From an uncultured Woeseiaceae bacterium (GTDB taxonomy: Bacteria; Pseudomonadota; Gammaproteobacteria; Steroidobacterales; Woeseiaceae), in the NCBI GenBank assembly GCA_902512585.1, contig CABXJW010000007.1, positions 1 through 45,581 of the forward strand: DNA of 45,581 bases, given 5' to 3'. The stretch's first letter is position 1. Each line of letters starts with the position of its first letter. The notes beneath the pieces are model-generated. The model worked only from the letters and a program-made list of their open reading frames with translations, was not told where the DNA came from and did not search any database. Of the stretch, positions 11,083 through 20,358 are shown one piece after another. The position numbers and the translations under genes are program-made.

Positions 11083-12156
11083 ATGACTGATCGTCAGAAC
11101 AGATTTGAGGGCACAAAAGAAGTTATTGAGGCCCATAAGTTGGATTTGCATCGTTTGAATGAGTTTCTTTGCGCTTTTTTATCAGATTATGAGGGGCCTC
11201 TTGAGATAAAGCAGTTTAAAGGTGGTCAATCTAATCCTACTTATTTATTAGAAACACCAGTAAAAAAATATGTCTTGAGAAAAAAGCCTCCTGGTAATTT
11301 ACTTAAATCTGCACATGCGGTTGATCGTGAGTATCGTGTAATCTCTGCATTAAATCAAATGGGATTTCCTGTACCAGAACCATATTTATTTTGTGAGGAT
11401 AATGACATTATCGGCACTGAGTTTTATTTGATGGAGTATGTAGAAGGACGTATATTTTGGGATCTTGATTTGCCACAGATTAGTTATGATGAGAGAGAAG
11501 CTGTGTATGATGATCTTAATAAGGTTTTAGCAAAACTTCATAATTATGATCATAAATCACTTGGCTTATCAGATTTTGGTCCAGCTGGTAATTATTTTAG
11601 TCGTCAAGTTTCACGTTGGTCGAAGCAATATAGAGCATCTGAAACCCAGACTATCCCTGAGATGGATTATTTAATTTCATGGTTACCTGAGAATATTCCA
11701 ATAGAGAACTCAGTCGCTATTGTTCATGGTGATTATCGTTTAGATAATTTAATAATTCATCCAACCGAACCAAAAATAATTGGAGTACTGGATTGGGAAT
11801 TGTCAACTATTGGAAATCCTCTGGGAGACTTCACATATAATCTATTGGCATGGCAGATGCCTGATATAGGAATTGGTGCTGCTGGTTTATATGGAAGTGA
11901 TCTCGGAAAATTGGGTATACCTGATGAAGAAAAATATATTGAATTATACTGTGAAAGAACAGGTAGATCCAAAGGGTTGCCTGATCGCGAATTTTATTCT
12001 GCTTATAATTTTTTTCGCATTGCAGCAATTTTACAAGGCATTGCTGGCAGGATAAGAGACGGTACAGCAGCTAGTTCAGAGGCGATGAAGATTGTAAAGG
12101 CAGTTGAACCATTGGCAAAAGTAGGTGCCAGTTATGCCACAAAAGAAAGGGCATAA
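11083..12156 (+). CDS. APH-family phosphotransferase, ACAD10/11-N-terminal / LvaA-like (putative hydroxyacyl-CoA kinase)
   Basis: KQFKGGQSNPTYLLET, YVLRKKPPGNLLKSAHAVDREYRVI, VHGDYRLDNLIIHPTEPKIIGVLDWELSTIGNPLGDFTY. Confidence 0.88.
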   Translation: MTDRQNRFEGTKEVIEAHKLDLHRLNEFLCAFLSDYEGPLEIKQFKGGQSNPTYLLETPVKKYVLRKKPPGNLLKSAHAVDREYRVISALNQMGFPVPEPYLFCEDNDIIGTEFYLMEYVEGRIFWDLDLPQISYDEREAVYDDLNKVLAKLHNYDHKSLGLSDFGPAGNYFSRQVSRWSKQYRASETQTIPEMDYLISWLPENIPIENSVAIVHGDYRLDNLIIHPTEPKIIGVLDWELSTIGNPLGDFTYNLLAWQMPDIGIGAAGLYGSDLGKLGIPDEEKYIELYCERTGRSKGLPDREFYSAYNFFRIAAILQGIAGRIRDGTAASSEAMKIVKAVEPLAKVGASYATKERA

Positions 12157-12201
12157 TATAGATTGTTAACGTGATTTTAGAGAAAGTATTTAAGGTGGAT
12201 A

Positions 12202-13005
12202 ATGAATAAGAGAATCTGTTTTTCTATTAAAGACAATGTTGCTGAAGTTAAATTAAATCGAGCAGATAAACATAATGCTCTAGATCATGAAATGTTCGAA
12301 GCAATCATTAAAGCAGGTGATCAAATAGCCCAAGATGATTCGATAAGGGCGGTCTTACTATATGGAGCGGGAGACAGTTTTTGTGCAGGTATAGATTTAA
12401 CAATGTTTGCAGACGAAGGTTTGGCTAGAAATTTTACCAAAAGAATGAAACCTCGCGATCATTCCTTAGCCAATTACTACCAAAGTGCCGCATATGTATG
12501 GCGTGAGATACCTGTTCCTGTTATAGCAGTATTGCATGGTGCAGTTTATGGAGGCGGGCTTCAGGTTGCCTTGGGTGCAGATATCCGCTATGCCAACGCT
12601 AATATGAAATTATCAATCATGGAAATTAAATGGGGCATTATTCCCGATATGTCGATGACTACATCACTACCTTATTTGATGGGTATTGATAAAGCATTAG
12701 AAATGGCAATGACTGCCGATATTTTGGACGCTAATGACGCTTTTAATAAGGGTCTAATTACTGCCATCGAAGACAAACCTCTAGAAAAGGCAAGAGCTTT
12801 GGCAGAAAAAATTGCAAATAAATCTCCAGATGCTATTCGTTCAATTAAGCGTTTATTTTATCAAACATGGCACAGAAATGATGAATTCTCACTTTCCCTT
12901 GAAGCGCAATTGCAATTGCAAATAATGGGAGGAAGCAATCAAATAGAGGCAGTTCAATCATCATTATCAGGTGCTAAGCCAGATTTTTCTAATTCAAAAA
13001 TATAA
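12202..13005 (+). CDS. Enoyl-CoA hydratase/isomerase (crotonase) family
   Basis: LYGAGDSFCAGIDL oxyanion motif; GAVYGGGLQVALGADIRYA. Confidence 0.92.
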   Translation: MNKRICFSIKDNVAEVKLNRADKHNALDHEMFEAIIKAGDQIAQDDSIRAVLLYGAGDSFCAGIDLTMFADEGLARNFTKRMKPRDHSLANYYQSAAYVWREIPVPVIAVLHGAVYGGGLQVALGADIRYANANMKLSIMEIKWGIIPDMSMTTSLPYLMGIDKALEMAMTADILDANDAFNKGLITAIEDKPLEKARALAEKIANKSPDAIRSIKRLFYQTWHRNDEFSLSLEAQLQLQIMGGSNQIEAVQSSLSGAKPDFSNSKI

Positions 13006-13026
13006 AGGGAAGATTGGTATTAAAAA

Positions 13027-13827
13027 ATGGTATTAAAAAACGAGAATGAACAATTTCAAACTGTGGATTACACTCAAGACGATTCAGTAGTTGTAATCAC
13101 TATAAATCGTCCAGAAGCGATGAACTCCTTTAATGCACAATTACGATCTGATTTGTTGTGTGCATTAAAGAAAGCTAAATTGGCAAATGATGCTAGGGTT
13201 ATGATAATCAAAGGTAATGGGAAGAATTTTAGTGCTGGCGCTGATCTAAAAAATACTGAAGATGTGCAAAAATCACTCGAAGAGGTACTTAATAATGAGT
13301 ATCGACCTATTTTTGATTTAATTAGTAACATCGATATTCCTGTTATTGCCTCTGTGCATGGTTCTGCCGCAGGTATTGGCTTATCACTCGCATTGTGTTG
13401 TGATTTAATGATTATGAGCGACGATGCTTTCCTGCTTGCTCCTTTTACCTCCATTTCATTGGTTCCTGATGGAGGAATGAACTGGTTCTTAGTCCATCAA
13501 CTTGGTTATCGAAAAGCCTTTCAACTATGTATAGAGTCCGAGAGGATTGATGCTAAATATTGTGTTAAATATGGCTTGGCAAATAAATGTGTTCCAACAG
13601 AAATTCTTGATTCAGAGACATTAATTTGGGCAAGGAATATTGCCAAAAGAGCCCCATTGTCAGTCACAGCTACTAAGAAAATAATGAAGTATGCAGCGAA
13701 TCATTCTTGGTCTGAAACTTATGATATGGAAGTGCCTGCTCAACAGAAGTTGATAGATTCAAATGATTTTAAGGAAGGGGTTAAAGCTTTTATCGAAAAA
13801 AGAGAACCAAGATTTAATGGTGATTAA
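13027..13827 (+). CDS. Enoyl-CoA hydratase/isomerase family, PaaG-like
   Basis: IKGNGKNFSAGADLKN; GSAAGIGLSLALCCDLMIMSDDAFLLAPFTSISLVPDGGMNWFL. Confidence 0.92.
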   Translation: MVLKNENEQFQTVDYTQDDSVVVITINRPEAMNSFNAQLRSDLLCALKKAKLANDARVMIIKGNGKNFSAGADLKNTEDVQKSLEEVLNNEYRPIFDLISNIDIPVIASVHGSAAGIGLSLALCCDLMIMSDDAFLLAPFTSISLVPDGGMNWFLVHQLGYRKAFQLCIESERIDAKYCVKYGLANKCVPTEILDSETLIWARNIAKRAPLSVTATKKIMKYAANHSWSETYDMEVPAQQKLIDSNDFKEGVKAFIEKREPRFNGD

Positions 13828-13856
13828 ATATATTTTTTATTGGAGAGGCTAATTTG

Positions 13857-14720
13857 ATGAATTTATCTTTTATAGGGCTGGGCGTGATGGGTTATCCTAT
13901 GGCTGGTTTTCTGGCGAGTGCTGGTTATCAAGTTACTGTTTTTAATCGCACTGAAAGCAAAGCTAAGAAATGGTCTCAGGAATTCAATGGGAGTTATGCG
14001 CTTACTCCTCTTGAGGCATCAAAAAATGCTGATATTATTTTCACTTGTGTGGGAAATGACGATGATGTGAGGCAAGTTATATTAGGACCTGATGGAGTTA
14101 TTCATGGTCTCAAAAATGACGCAATCGTCGTAGATCATACGACTGCATCATCCGTTCTAGCAGAAGAACTCGATAACCATATATCTGACGCAGGAGGTTC
14201 TTTTATAGATGCACCTCTATCTGGAGGGCAGGCAGGTGCCGAATCAGGACAATTGACCATTATGGTTGGTGGTGAGGAAGCAATTTTTACTAAGGTTAGC
14301 CCTGTGATGAATAATTATGCGAAAGCTTGTACATTAATTGGGGGGGTTGGTTCTGGGCAGAAGGCTAAGATGGTTAATCAGATTTGTATCGCTGGTCTAG
14401 TTCAAGGCTTAGCAGAGGGATTGCATTTTGCTAAACGTGAAAAATTGAATATTGAAGCTGTAATTAATGCCATCTCGAAGGGGGCGGCTCAGTCATGGCA
14501 GATGGAGAATCGCTGGCAAACCATGATAGAAGATGAATTTGAATTTGGCTTTGCAGTAGAATGGATGCGTAAAGATCTTGAAATTGCATTGGATGAAGCT
14601 AATCGTATTGCAGCTAATATAAAAGTAACTGCTTTAGTAAATGAGTATTACAAAGAAATTGAGAGTATTGGTGGCAAACGATTTGATACATCGAGTTTAA
14701 TTAAACGTTTAGAGCCTTAA
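13857..14720 (+). CDS. NAD(P)-dependent oxidoreductase, 3-hydroxyisobutyrate dehydrogenase family
   Basis: LSFIGLGVMGYPMAGFLASAGYQVTVFNRT; FIDAPLSGGQAGAESGQLTIMVGG. Confidence 0.92.
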   Translation: MNLSFIGLGVMGYPMAGFLASAGYQVTVFNRTESKAKKWSQEFNGSYALTPLEASKNADIIFTCVGNDDDVRQVILGPDGVIHGLKNDAIVVDHTTASSVLAEELDNHISDAGGSFIDAPLSGGQAGAESGQLTIMVGGEEAIFTKVSPVMNNYAKACTLIGGVGSGQKAKMVNQICIAGLVQGLAEGLHFAKREKLNIEAVINAISKGAAQSWQMENRWQTMIEDEFEFGFAVEWMRKDLEIALDEANRIAANIKVTALVNEYYKEIESIGGKRFDTSSLIKRLEP

Positions 14721-14761
14721 TTTATTATTGAATAAATTTTTTATCCTGTTTAAGATTTATA

Positions 14762-14868
14762 TTCCATCAGGGGTGATCCATTGGATCTGAGATTCGTGAT
14801 ATTTCATGGGAAGTATTATATCGAGAACCCTTAGAACCTGACCCAGATAATACTGGCGTAGGAAGAGG
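14762..14868 (+). promoter_or_regulatory. TPP (THI-element) riboswitch
   Basis: CAGGGGTGATCC...GGATCTGAGATTC...ACCCTTAGAACCTGACCCAGATAATACTGGCGTAGGAAGA matches the conserved THI-box blocks (GGGGTG, CTGAGA, ACCC-TT-GAACCTGA, GATAATACTGGCGTAGG); ends about 10 nt before ATG 14878. Confidence 0.95.
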
Positions 14869-14877
14869 ACATATAAT

Positions 14878-16986
14878 ATGGCCAGATTAGTTTCTGCGAA
14901 ATTGCAAATCGTTCAATTTATTATTTGCTTATTATTCGTGAGTTCAGTTGTTGCTCAAAATACAATTGATGAAATTACCGTTACTGCTGACTTTAGAGTA
15001 AGACCAGAGCTTGATATTCCTTCAAGTATTAGTGTTTTGGATAAAGTTTTTATTGAGAAATCTTCAACACAACATTTTCAAGATCTTATCTATAGTATCC
15101 CAAATCTCAATTGGTCTGGAGATGGAAATCGTCCTCGTTATTTTCAAATAAGAGGCATTGGGGAATTGGAGCAATATCAGGGAGCCCCTAATCCTTCAGT
15201 TGGTTTTTTGATTGATGATATCGATTATAGTGGTATTGGCTCCATTGCAACGTTGTTTGATATTGAGCAAGTTGAAGTATTGCGTGGGCCACAGAGCGGA
15301 AGATATGGAGCAAATGCACTTGCAGGTCTAATTTATATGCGAAGTGCCGTTCCACCTGAGGAATTTTTTAAAAAAATCCAGTTAAGAGTGGCTGAGGATA
15401 ACGAAATTGCAGCTGGGTTTGCCTTTGGGGGCCCGATAGACATCTCTGAGACTGCGAAGTACCGGATCAGTGTGCATCGTCATCAAAGTAATGGATTTCG
15501 CAATAATTCATTTTTGAGACGTAAAAATACAAATCAGAGAAAAGAAACCTCATTACGAGGAAAGTTAATTTGGAATGTGAGGGATGATTGGGCATTTGAT
15601 TTAACTACAATGTTTGTTGATATTAATGATGGGTATGATGCTTTTTCAATCGATAATTCTATGACGATGTTATCTGATAAGCCAGGTAAGGATGCTCAGA
15701 AAAGTAGTGGAGCTTCCATGAAGGTAATTTATTCGGCATTTGATTCGCTTACTATTGAACTCATTTCATCATTGGCACATTCAATAATCGATTTCTCTTA
15801 TGATGCTGATTGGGGTAATGATTTGGCATGGGCTCCAATTACCTATGATTACGAGACAAAAAATAATCGAAAAAGACAAACCGTTTCTCAAGAAGTTAGA
15901 TTTATCTCATCAGAGAATACTGGCTCATTTATCAATGCATCCCAATGGTTATTTGGTCTAAACTTATTAAAACTAAATGATGATTTGGTTACAAAAAATA
16001 CTGGTATTTATAATGACCCTATATACGTTTATGAGGACTCTCTAAACACTACTCTTATAAGTGAATATGCTGCAACGAGTTTATCATTGTTTGGGCAGTT
16101 AAATTTTAATGTAAATGAATCTGGTTTATTGACGTTTGGTTTGAGGATGGAAAACAGAAATGTAGAATATAATGATACAGAAAATCTAGATATTGGACCC
16201 AGTGAATTTATGACTGGAGGAGATATCACATATTTGAATAATATTTCTGAAAATCTTAATGGGTATATTACATTATCACAGAGCTATAAAGCTGGTGGCT
16301 TTAATTTAGGTGTTATCCCGAAAGGTCAGCGTAAATTTAATCAAGAAAAACTGATAAACATTGAAGTTGGCATTAAATCAATTTGGGATGAGGGACGAAT
16401 CAGGCTCAATGGTTCACTTTTTTATAATCGTCGTGAAGATCAGCAAATTAGAACTTCTATGCAATTATATGCCAATGATCCATCATCATTTATTTTCTTT
16501 ACAGGTAATGCAGCAAAAGGTAAGTCAATTGGATCTGAAATAGAAGCTCGCTGGATCCCTAATGATAGATTAGAGCTATATTTCAATGCTGGACTTCTTC
16601 GGGCAAAAATTGAACAGTATAGTGGTCCTGATACCACCTTAAATGACAGAAGTGCAGCTCATGCACCAGCGTATACCGTGAGTTCCGGTTGGGAATATCG
16701 ATATCCCTCTGGGATATTTGTAATGATGTCTGCATCCGCAACCGATGAATTTTATTTTGATGTTAGCCATAATCAAAAATCAAAGGCATTTGAATTGATG
16801 AATGCACGCCTAGGTTTCGAGAAGGATAATTGGTCAATTCAATTGTGGGGTAAAAATTTAACAAATAAAGATTTTGCTGTTCGTGGTTTCTATTTTGGCA
16901 ATGAACCTCCAGATTTTCCAAATGCGCTTTACACCCGACGTGGTGACCCACGTCAAGTTGGTCTAACTTTTGATATGAGGTTTTAA
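14878..16986 (+). CDS. TonB-dependent receptor, predicted thiamine/thiamine-derivative uptake
   Basis: Signal peptide; plug domain DEITVTADFR...IEQVEVLRGPQSGRYGANALAGLIYM; C-terminal RQVGLTFDMRF; downstream of TPP riboswitch. Confidence 0.92.
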   Translation: MARLVSAKLQIVQFIICLLFVSSVVAQNTIDEITVTADFRVRPELDIPSSISVLDKVFIEKSSTQHFQDLIYSIPNLNWSGDGNRPRYFQIRGIGELEQYQGAPNPSVGFLIDDIDYSGIGSIATLFDIEQVEVLRGPQSGRYGANALAGLIYMRSAVPPEEFFKKIQLRVAEDNEIAAGFAFGGPIDISETAKYRISVHRHQSNGFRNNSFLRRKNTNQRKETSLRGKLIWNVRDDWAFDLTTMFVDINDGYDAFSIDNSMTMLSDKPGKDAQKSSGASMKVIYSAFDSLTIELISSLAHSIIDFSYDADWGNDLAWAPITYDYETKNNRKRQTVSQEVRFISSENTGSFINASQWLFGLNLLKLNDDLVTKNTGIYNDPIYVYEDSLNTTLISEYAATSLSLFGQLNFNVNESGLLTFGLRMENRNVEYNDTENLDIGPSEFMTGGDITYLNNISENLNGYITLSQSYKAGGFNLGVIPKGQRKFNQEKLINIEVGIKSIWDEGRIRLNGSLFYNRREDQQIRTSMQLYANDPSSFIFFTGNAAKGKSIGSEIEARWIPNDRLELYFNAGLLRAKIEQYSGPDTTLNDRSAAHAPAYTVSSGWEYRYPSGIFVMMSASATDEFYFDVSHNQKSKAFELMNARLGFEKDNWSIQLWGKNLTNKDFAVRGFYFGNEPPDFPNALYTRRGDPRQVGLTFDMRF

Positions 16987-16990
16987 TTTT

Positions 16991-17257
16991 ATGATAGTAG
17001 CTATAGATATCAGTTTATACCCTTTAGATAAAAATTTTATTCCACCAATCACTGATTTTATTGCCCGTCTTAATGGGCACCCAACATTAACAGTAACCAC
17101 TAACAGTATGAGCACTCAAATTGAAGGTGAATATGACTTAGTGATGGATATAATAAATCAAGAAATCAAAGAAACTTTTGAAAATCATGATAAATCTGTT
17201 TTTACAATAAAAATTCTAAATAATCCAATCTCGAACTTAGGGTTAGCATTATATTAA
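16991..17257 (+). CDS. Thiamine-binding YkoF/MTH1187-like small protein
   Basis: 88 aa MIVAIDISLYPLDKNFIPPITDFIARLNGHPTLTVTTNSMSTQIEGEYDLVMDIINQEI matches the MTH1187/YkoF fold pattern; riboswitch operon context. Confidence 0.75.
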   Translation: MIVAIDISLYPLDKNFIPPITDFIARLNGHPTLTVTTNSMSTQIEGEYDLVMDIINQEIKETFENHDKSVFTIKILNNPISNLGLALY

Positions 17258-17261
17258 GATT

Positions 17262-17819
17262 ATGGAAATTCTCGCTATTGTATTAGCTCTTTTATATCTT
17301 ATTTTGGCAATTCGTCAGAATATATTATGTTGGTTATGTGCGGCTATAAGTACTTCAATTTATATTTTTTTGTTTTTTGAAGCAAAACTGTATATGGAGT
17401 CTTTTTTAAATGTATTTTATTTTTTAATGGCTATTTTTGGATGGTATTCTTGGTCAGGTAAAAAGGGAAATCTAACTGGATTAAATATTTCGGTATGGAG
17501 TTTTAAAATCCACTTTTTTATGAGTTTGTTGATAATCTTGATTTCCATTGCTAGCGGTTATTATTTATCAATAAACACTGATGCTAGTTATCCTTATTTG
17601 GACTCAATGACTACTTATTTTTCAATCTGGGCAACTTATCTAATAGCTCAAAAGGTACTCGAAAACTGGTGGTATTGGCTGGTGATTGACCTATGTTCTG
17701 TGGTGATATATTGGTTACGTGATTTGGAAGCTACTGCATTATTGTTTTTGGTCTATATCTTACTTATCCCGTTCGGTATGATGGCTTGGAAACGCAGTTA
17801 TAATAAACAGATAATTTGA
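17262..17819 (+). CDS. pnuT: PnuC-family transporter, predicted thiamine transporter PnuT
   Basis: ILAIVLALLYLILAIRQNILCWLCAAISTSIYIFLFFEAKLYMESFLNVFYFLMAIFGWYSW typical of PnuC family; TPP riboswitch operon. Confidence 0.88.
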   Translation: MEILAIVLALLYLILAIRQNILCWLCAAISTSIYIFLFFEAKLYMESFLNVFYFLMAIFGWYSWSGKKGNLTGLNISVWSFKIHFFMSLLIILISIASGYYLSINTDASYPYLDSMTTYFSIWATYLIAQKVLENWWYWLVIDLCSVVIYWLRDLEATALLFLVYILLIPFGMMAWKRSYNKQII

Positions 17820-18646
17820 TGAGTTACGACACATTATTAGCTTTATTGCCGAAAAAAATCTCCAATAAGGTTAAATCAATAGAACCATTGTCTGGTTTAA
17901 CAAATCAATCATTCAAGTTAATAACAAATAAGTATTCTTATGCTTTAAGAATCAATGCAAATCATACTGAATCTTTCAAGATTGATCGAAACAGAGAATT
18001 AAAGATATTAGAAAATGCGATCAAAGCAGGTATTTCTCCTGAAATAATATTTAAAGACAGTAGAAATAGTATTCTAGTGACTTTATTCATAGATCAAGAG
18101 CCATGGGTTGAACAGGATCTTCAAGATAAAGAAAAATTAAAATTATTAGCTCAACTTTTTCGCAAAATCCATACCTTACCAAAGTCAGGGTATCCTTTTG
18201 AGCCTGAGGGTATAGCAACTAATTATTTTTCTAATATACAATCAATTCCTAGGTATGTTGAATTTGGCAAAAAATGCGTTTCATTTATTAACCAGTATGG
18301 ATCAATTGAAGCATATTGTTGCTGCCATAATGATGTTGTAGTTTCTAATATTATTGGATTTGAGCCATTATTTATAGTTGATTGGGAATATGCTAGTGAC
18401 AATAACCCGATGTTTGATATTGCTTCACTAAGCTGCTTTCATGGGCTAAATAATTCTTTGGAGCAAACTATTCTGAATGAATATTTTGATGGCCATTCAA
18501 AACAACAATATGAAGAATTTTTGTTACAAAAAAGATTATACAATGCTATTTACTGGCTCTGGCTTGCATCTCGGCATGTTATGAGTCCTGATGACAAGCA
18601 GGATAAATTACTTTTGGATATTGAGTCTAGATTAGGTTTTAAATAG
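17819..18646 (+). CDS. APH/choline-kinase-like phosphotransferase, predicted thiamine kinase
   Basis: LSGLTNQSFKL, CCHNDVVVSNII, FIVDWEYASDNNPMFDIASL kinase motifs; last gene of riboswitch operon. ORF track starts at ATG 17816. Confidence 0.8.
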   Translation: MSYDTLLALLPKKISNKVKSIEPLSGLTNQSFKLITNKYSYALRINANHTESFKIDRNRELKILENAIKAGISPEIIFKDSRNSILVTLFIDQEPWVEQDLQDKEKLKLLAQLFRKIHTLPKSGYPFEPEGIATNYFSNIQSIPRYVEFGKKCVSFINQYGSIEAYCCCHNDVVVSNIIGFEPLFIVDWEYASDNNPMFDIASLSCFHGLNNSLEQTILNEYFDGHSKQQYEEFLLQKRLYNAIYWLWLASRHVMSPDDKQDKLLLDIESRLGFK

Positions 18647-18682
18647 AAAATTTTTACCTTCATTATTATTAGTAATCTCTCT

Positions 18683-19471
18683 TTACCAGTGATTTCTTAG
18701 CTCTCTAAGTTTCAAAAAAACTGTTTCTGGCGATGGATGTGAATCAAGGTCTTTAAAGGATTCACGGAGTTTGTCAATAATGCTAGAACTTTGAAGGCGG
18801 AAAAAAGCATTGATATTTTTTTCCTCACCAATAGTTGTAATAATTGAAGTTGGATCTTTATCTTTATTCGCATGCAGTAATTTTTTTGCGAACTCATTAT
18901 TAGGTTCCCTATCCAAGGTGAATGCTAAGTTATTTAGCAAGTAGTCATGACCAGGAAAAATTTCTGTATTTAACGGCAGTCTATCCAGTTGATCTACAAA
19001 TGTCTTATAAAGCTCTTGTGGATTGCCTCCATTATGGCAATTGCCTGCACCAGCATTAAAAAGGGTGTCACCACTGAAAAGTGCTGGTATATCACTATGA
19101 GATAGAAGACAAATGTGACTCATTGTATGCCCAGGCGTATCAAGACACTCTAATTCAATTGATCTTCCTACCTTGATTATCTCACCATGAGTTACACCTC
19201 TGTTAATATCGGGTATAAGGTCTTTTGCATTAGCATGAGCAATTATTTTTGCGGAGGTTGCATCCACAATTGCTTTATTTCCTCCAATATGATCCCAGTG
19301 ATCATGAGTATTTAAGATTTGCGTGATTTTCCAATTGTTTTCATTAGCTATATTCAGGCATTGCTTATGATCAAGAGGGTCAATTGCTAATGCTTCACCA
19401 TTATCAGGGCAAGCAACTAAATAATTAAAATTTCTATATGCATTTCCTGTCCATATTTTTTTAATAATCAT
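18683..19471 (-). CDS. gloB: Hydroxyacylglutathione hydrolase (glyoxalase II)
   Basis: THDHWDHIGG, CLDTPGHTMSHIC, LFSGDTLFNAGAGNCHNG, FPGHDYLLNNLAF. Confidence 0.92.
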   Translation of the reverse strand: MIIKKIWTGNAYRNFNYLVACPDNGEALAIDPLDHKQCLNIANENNWKITQILNTHDHWDHIGGNKAIVDATSAKIIAHANAKDLIPDINRGVTHGEIIKVGRSIELECLDTPGHTMSHICLLSHSDIPALFSGDTLFNAGAGNCHNGGNPQELYKTFVDQLDRLPLNTEIFPGHDYLLNNLAFTLDREPNNEFAKKLLHANKDKDPTSIITTIGEEKNINAFFRLQSSSIIDKLRESFKDLDSHPSPETVFLKLRELRNHW

Positions 19472-19598
19472 ATCAACCTCAACGAACTCTATTTGGATCT
19501 AAATAATAAGTTTAATCTGGTACTGATTTATGCTTAGATTGAATCAAAATAACCGATGAAAAAAATTTTATCAATTAATGTTAGGTAAAGATCAGAAA

Positions 19599-20318
19599 AT
19601 GAGTCGTTTGTATTTAATAAGACATGGGCAAGCTAGTTTCTTGTCAGATAACTACGATCAGCTTTCAGATATTGGTAAAAATCAGGCAGCAGAACTAGGT
19701 GATGATCTTTCTTCAAAAGAGATAATTTTCAATACAGTTTATTCGGGAGATCTAGTCAGACAGAGAGACACTGCTAATATCGTGGCAGAAAGGTATGCAA
19801 GTAAAGATGTTTCATTCCCTGAAATAAAAACACATATAGGTATGAATGAATACCCTGCCGAAGAAATTATGACAACATTAGGAAAACATCTTATAGAGAA
19901 TAATCATGAAGCTGCTGAGCTTTTTAAAAGTTGCAATAATGCAAATGAAGAATCTGATCGTCATCGATATTTCCAGAAATTATTTGAACTAATTTTGGAA
20001 CATTGGGTACATGGTCATGGTAGTGAAATTGGTTTATCTGTCACATGGAGTGAATGGAGTGATGGAGTCAGAAATACTCTTCGTGAAATTATGATGAATG
20101 CAGAGAAAAATGAATTAATAGGTGTTTTTACCTCTGGCGGTCCAATCGGTGTTAGTCTACAAACCGCACTCGAGGCACCGCAAATAAAAGCTGCCGAGTT
20201 AAATTGGCGTATCTATAATTCCTCAGTTACTAGATATACTTTTTCTGGATCACGCTTTTCACTAGATCAATTTAATGATATTTCGCATTTATCTGATGAT
20301 TTATTAACTTTCCGTTGA
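19599..20318 (+). CDS. Histidine phosphatase family protein
   Basis: LYLIRHGQASF with RHG motif; second-half VFTSGGPIGVSLQ; ORF track upstream start at 19578. Confidence 0.85.
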   Translation: MSRLYLIRHGQASFLSDNYDQLSDIGKNQAAELGDDLSSKEIIFNTVYSGDLVRQRDTANIVAERYASKDVSFPEIKTHIGMNEYPAEEIMTTLGKHLIENNHEAAELFKSCNNANEESDRHRYFQKLFELILEHWVHGHGSEIGLSVTWSEWSDGVRNTLREIMMNAEKNELIGVFTSGGPIGVSLQTALEAPQIKAAELNWRIYNSSVTRYTFSGSRFSLDQFNDISHLSDDLLTFR

Positions 20319-20358
20319 TGCGTTAATCATTAAAAAAATCAACACGGACTGAAATATT

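Noticed and set aside
13074-13454. 126 aa antisense ORF within the second crotonase
   Set aside because: Shadow ORF of a conserved gene.
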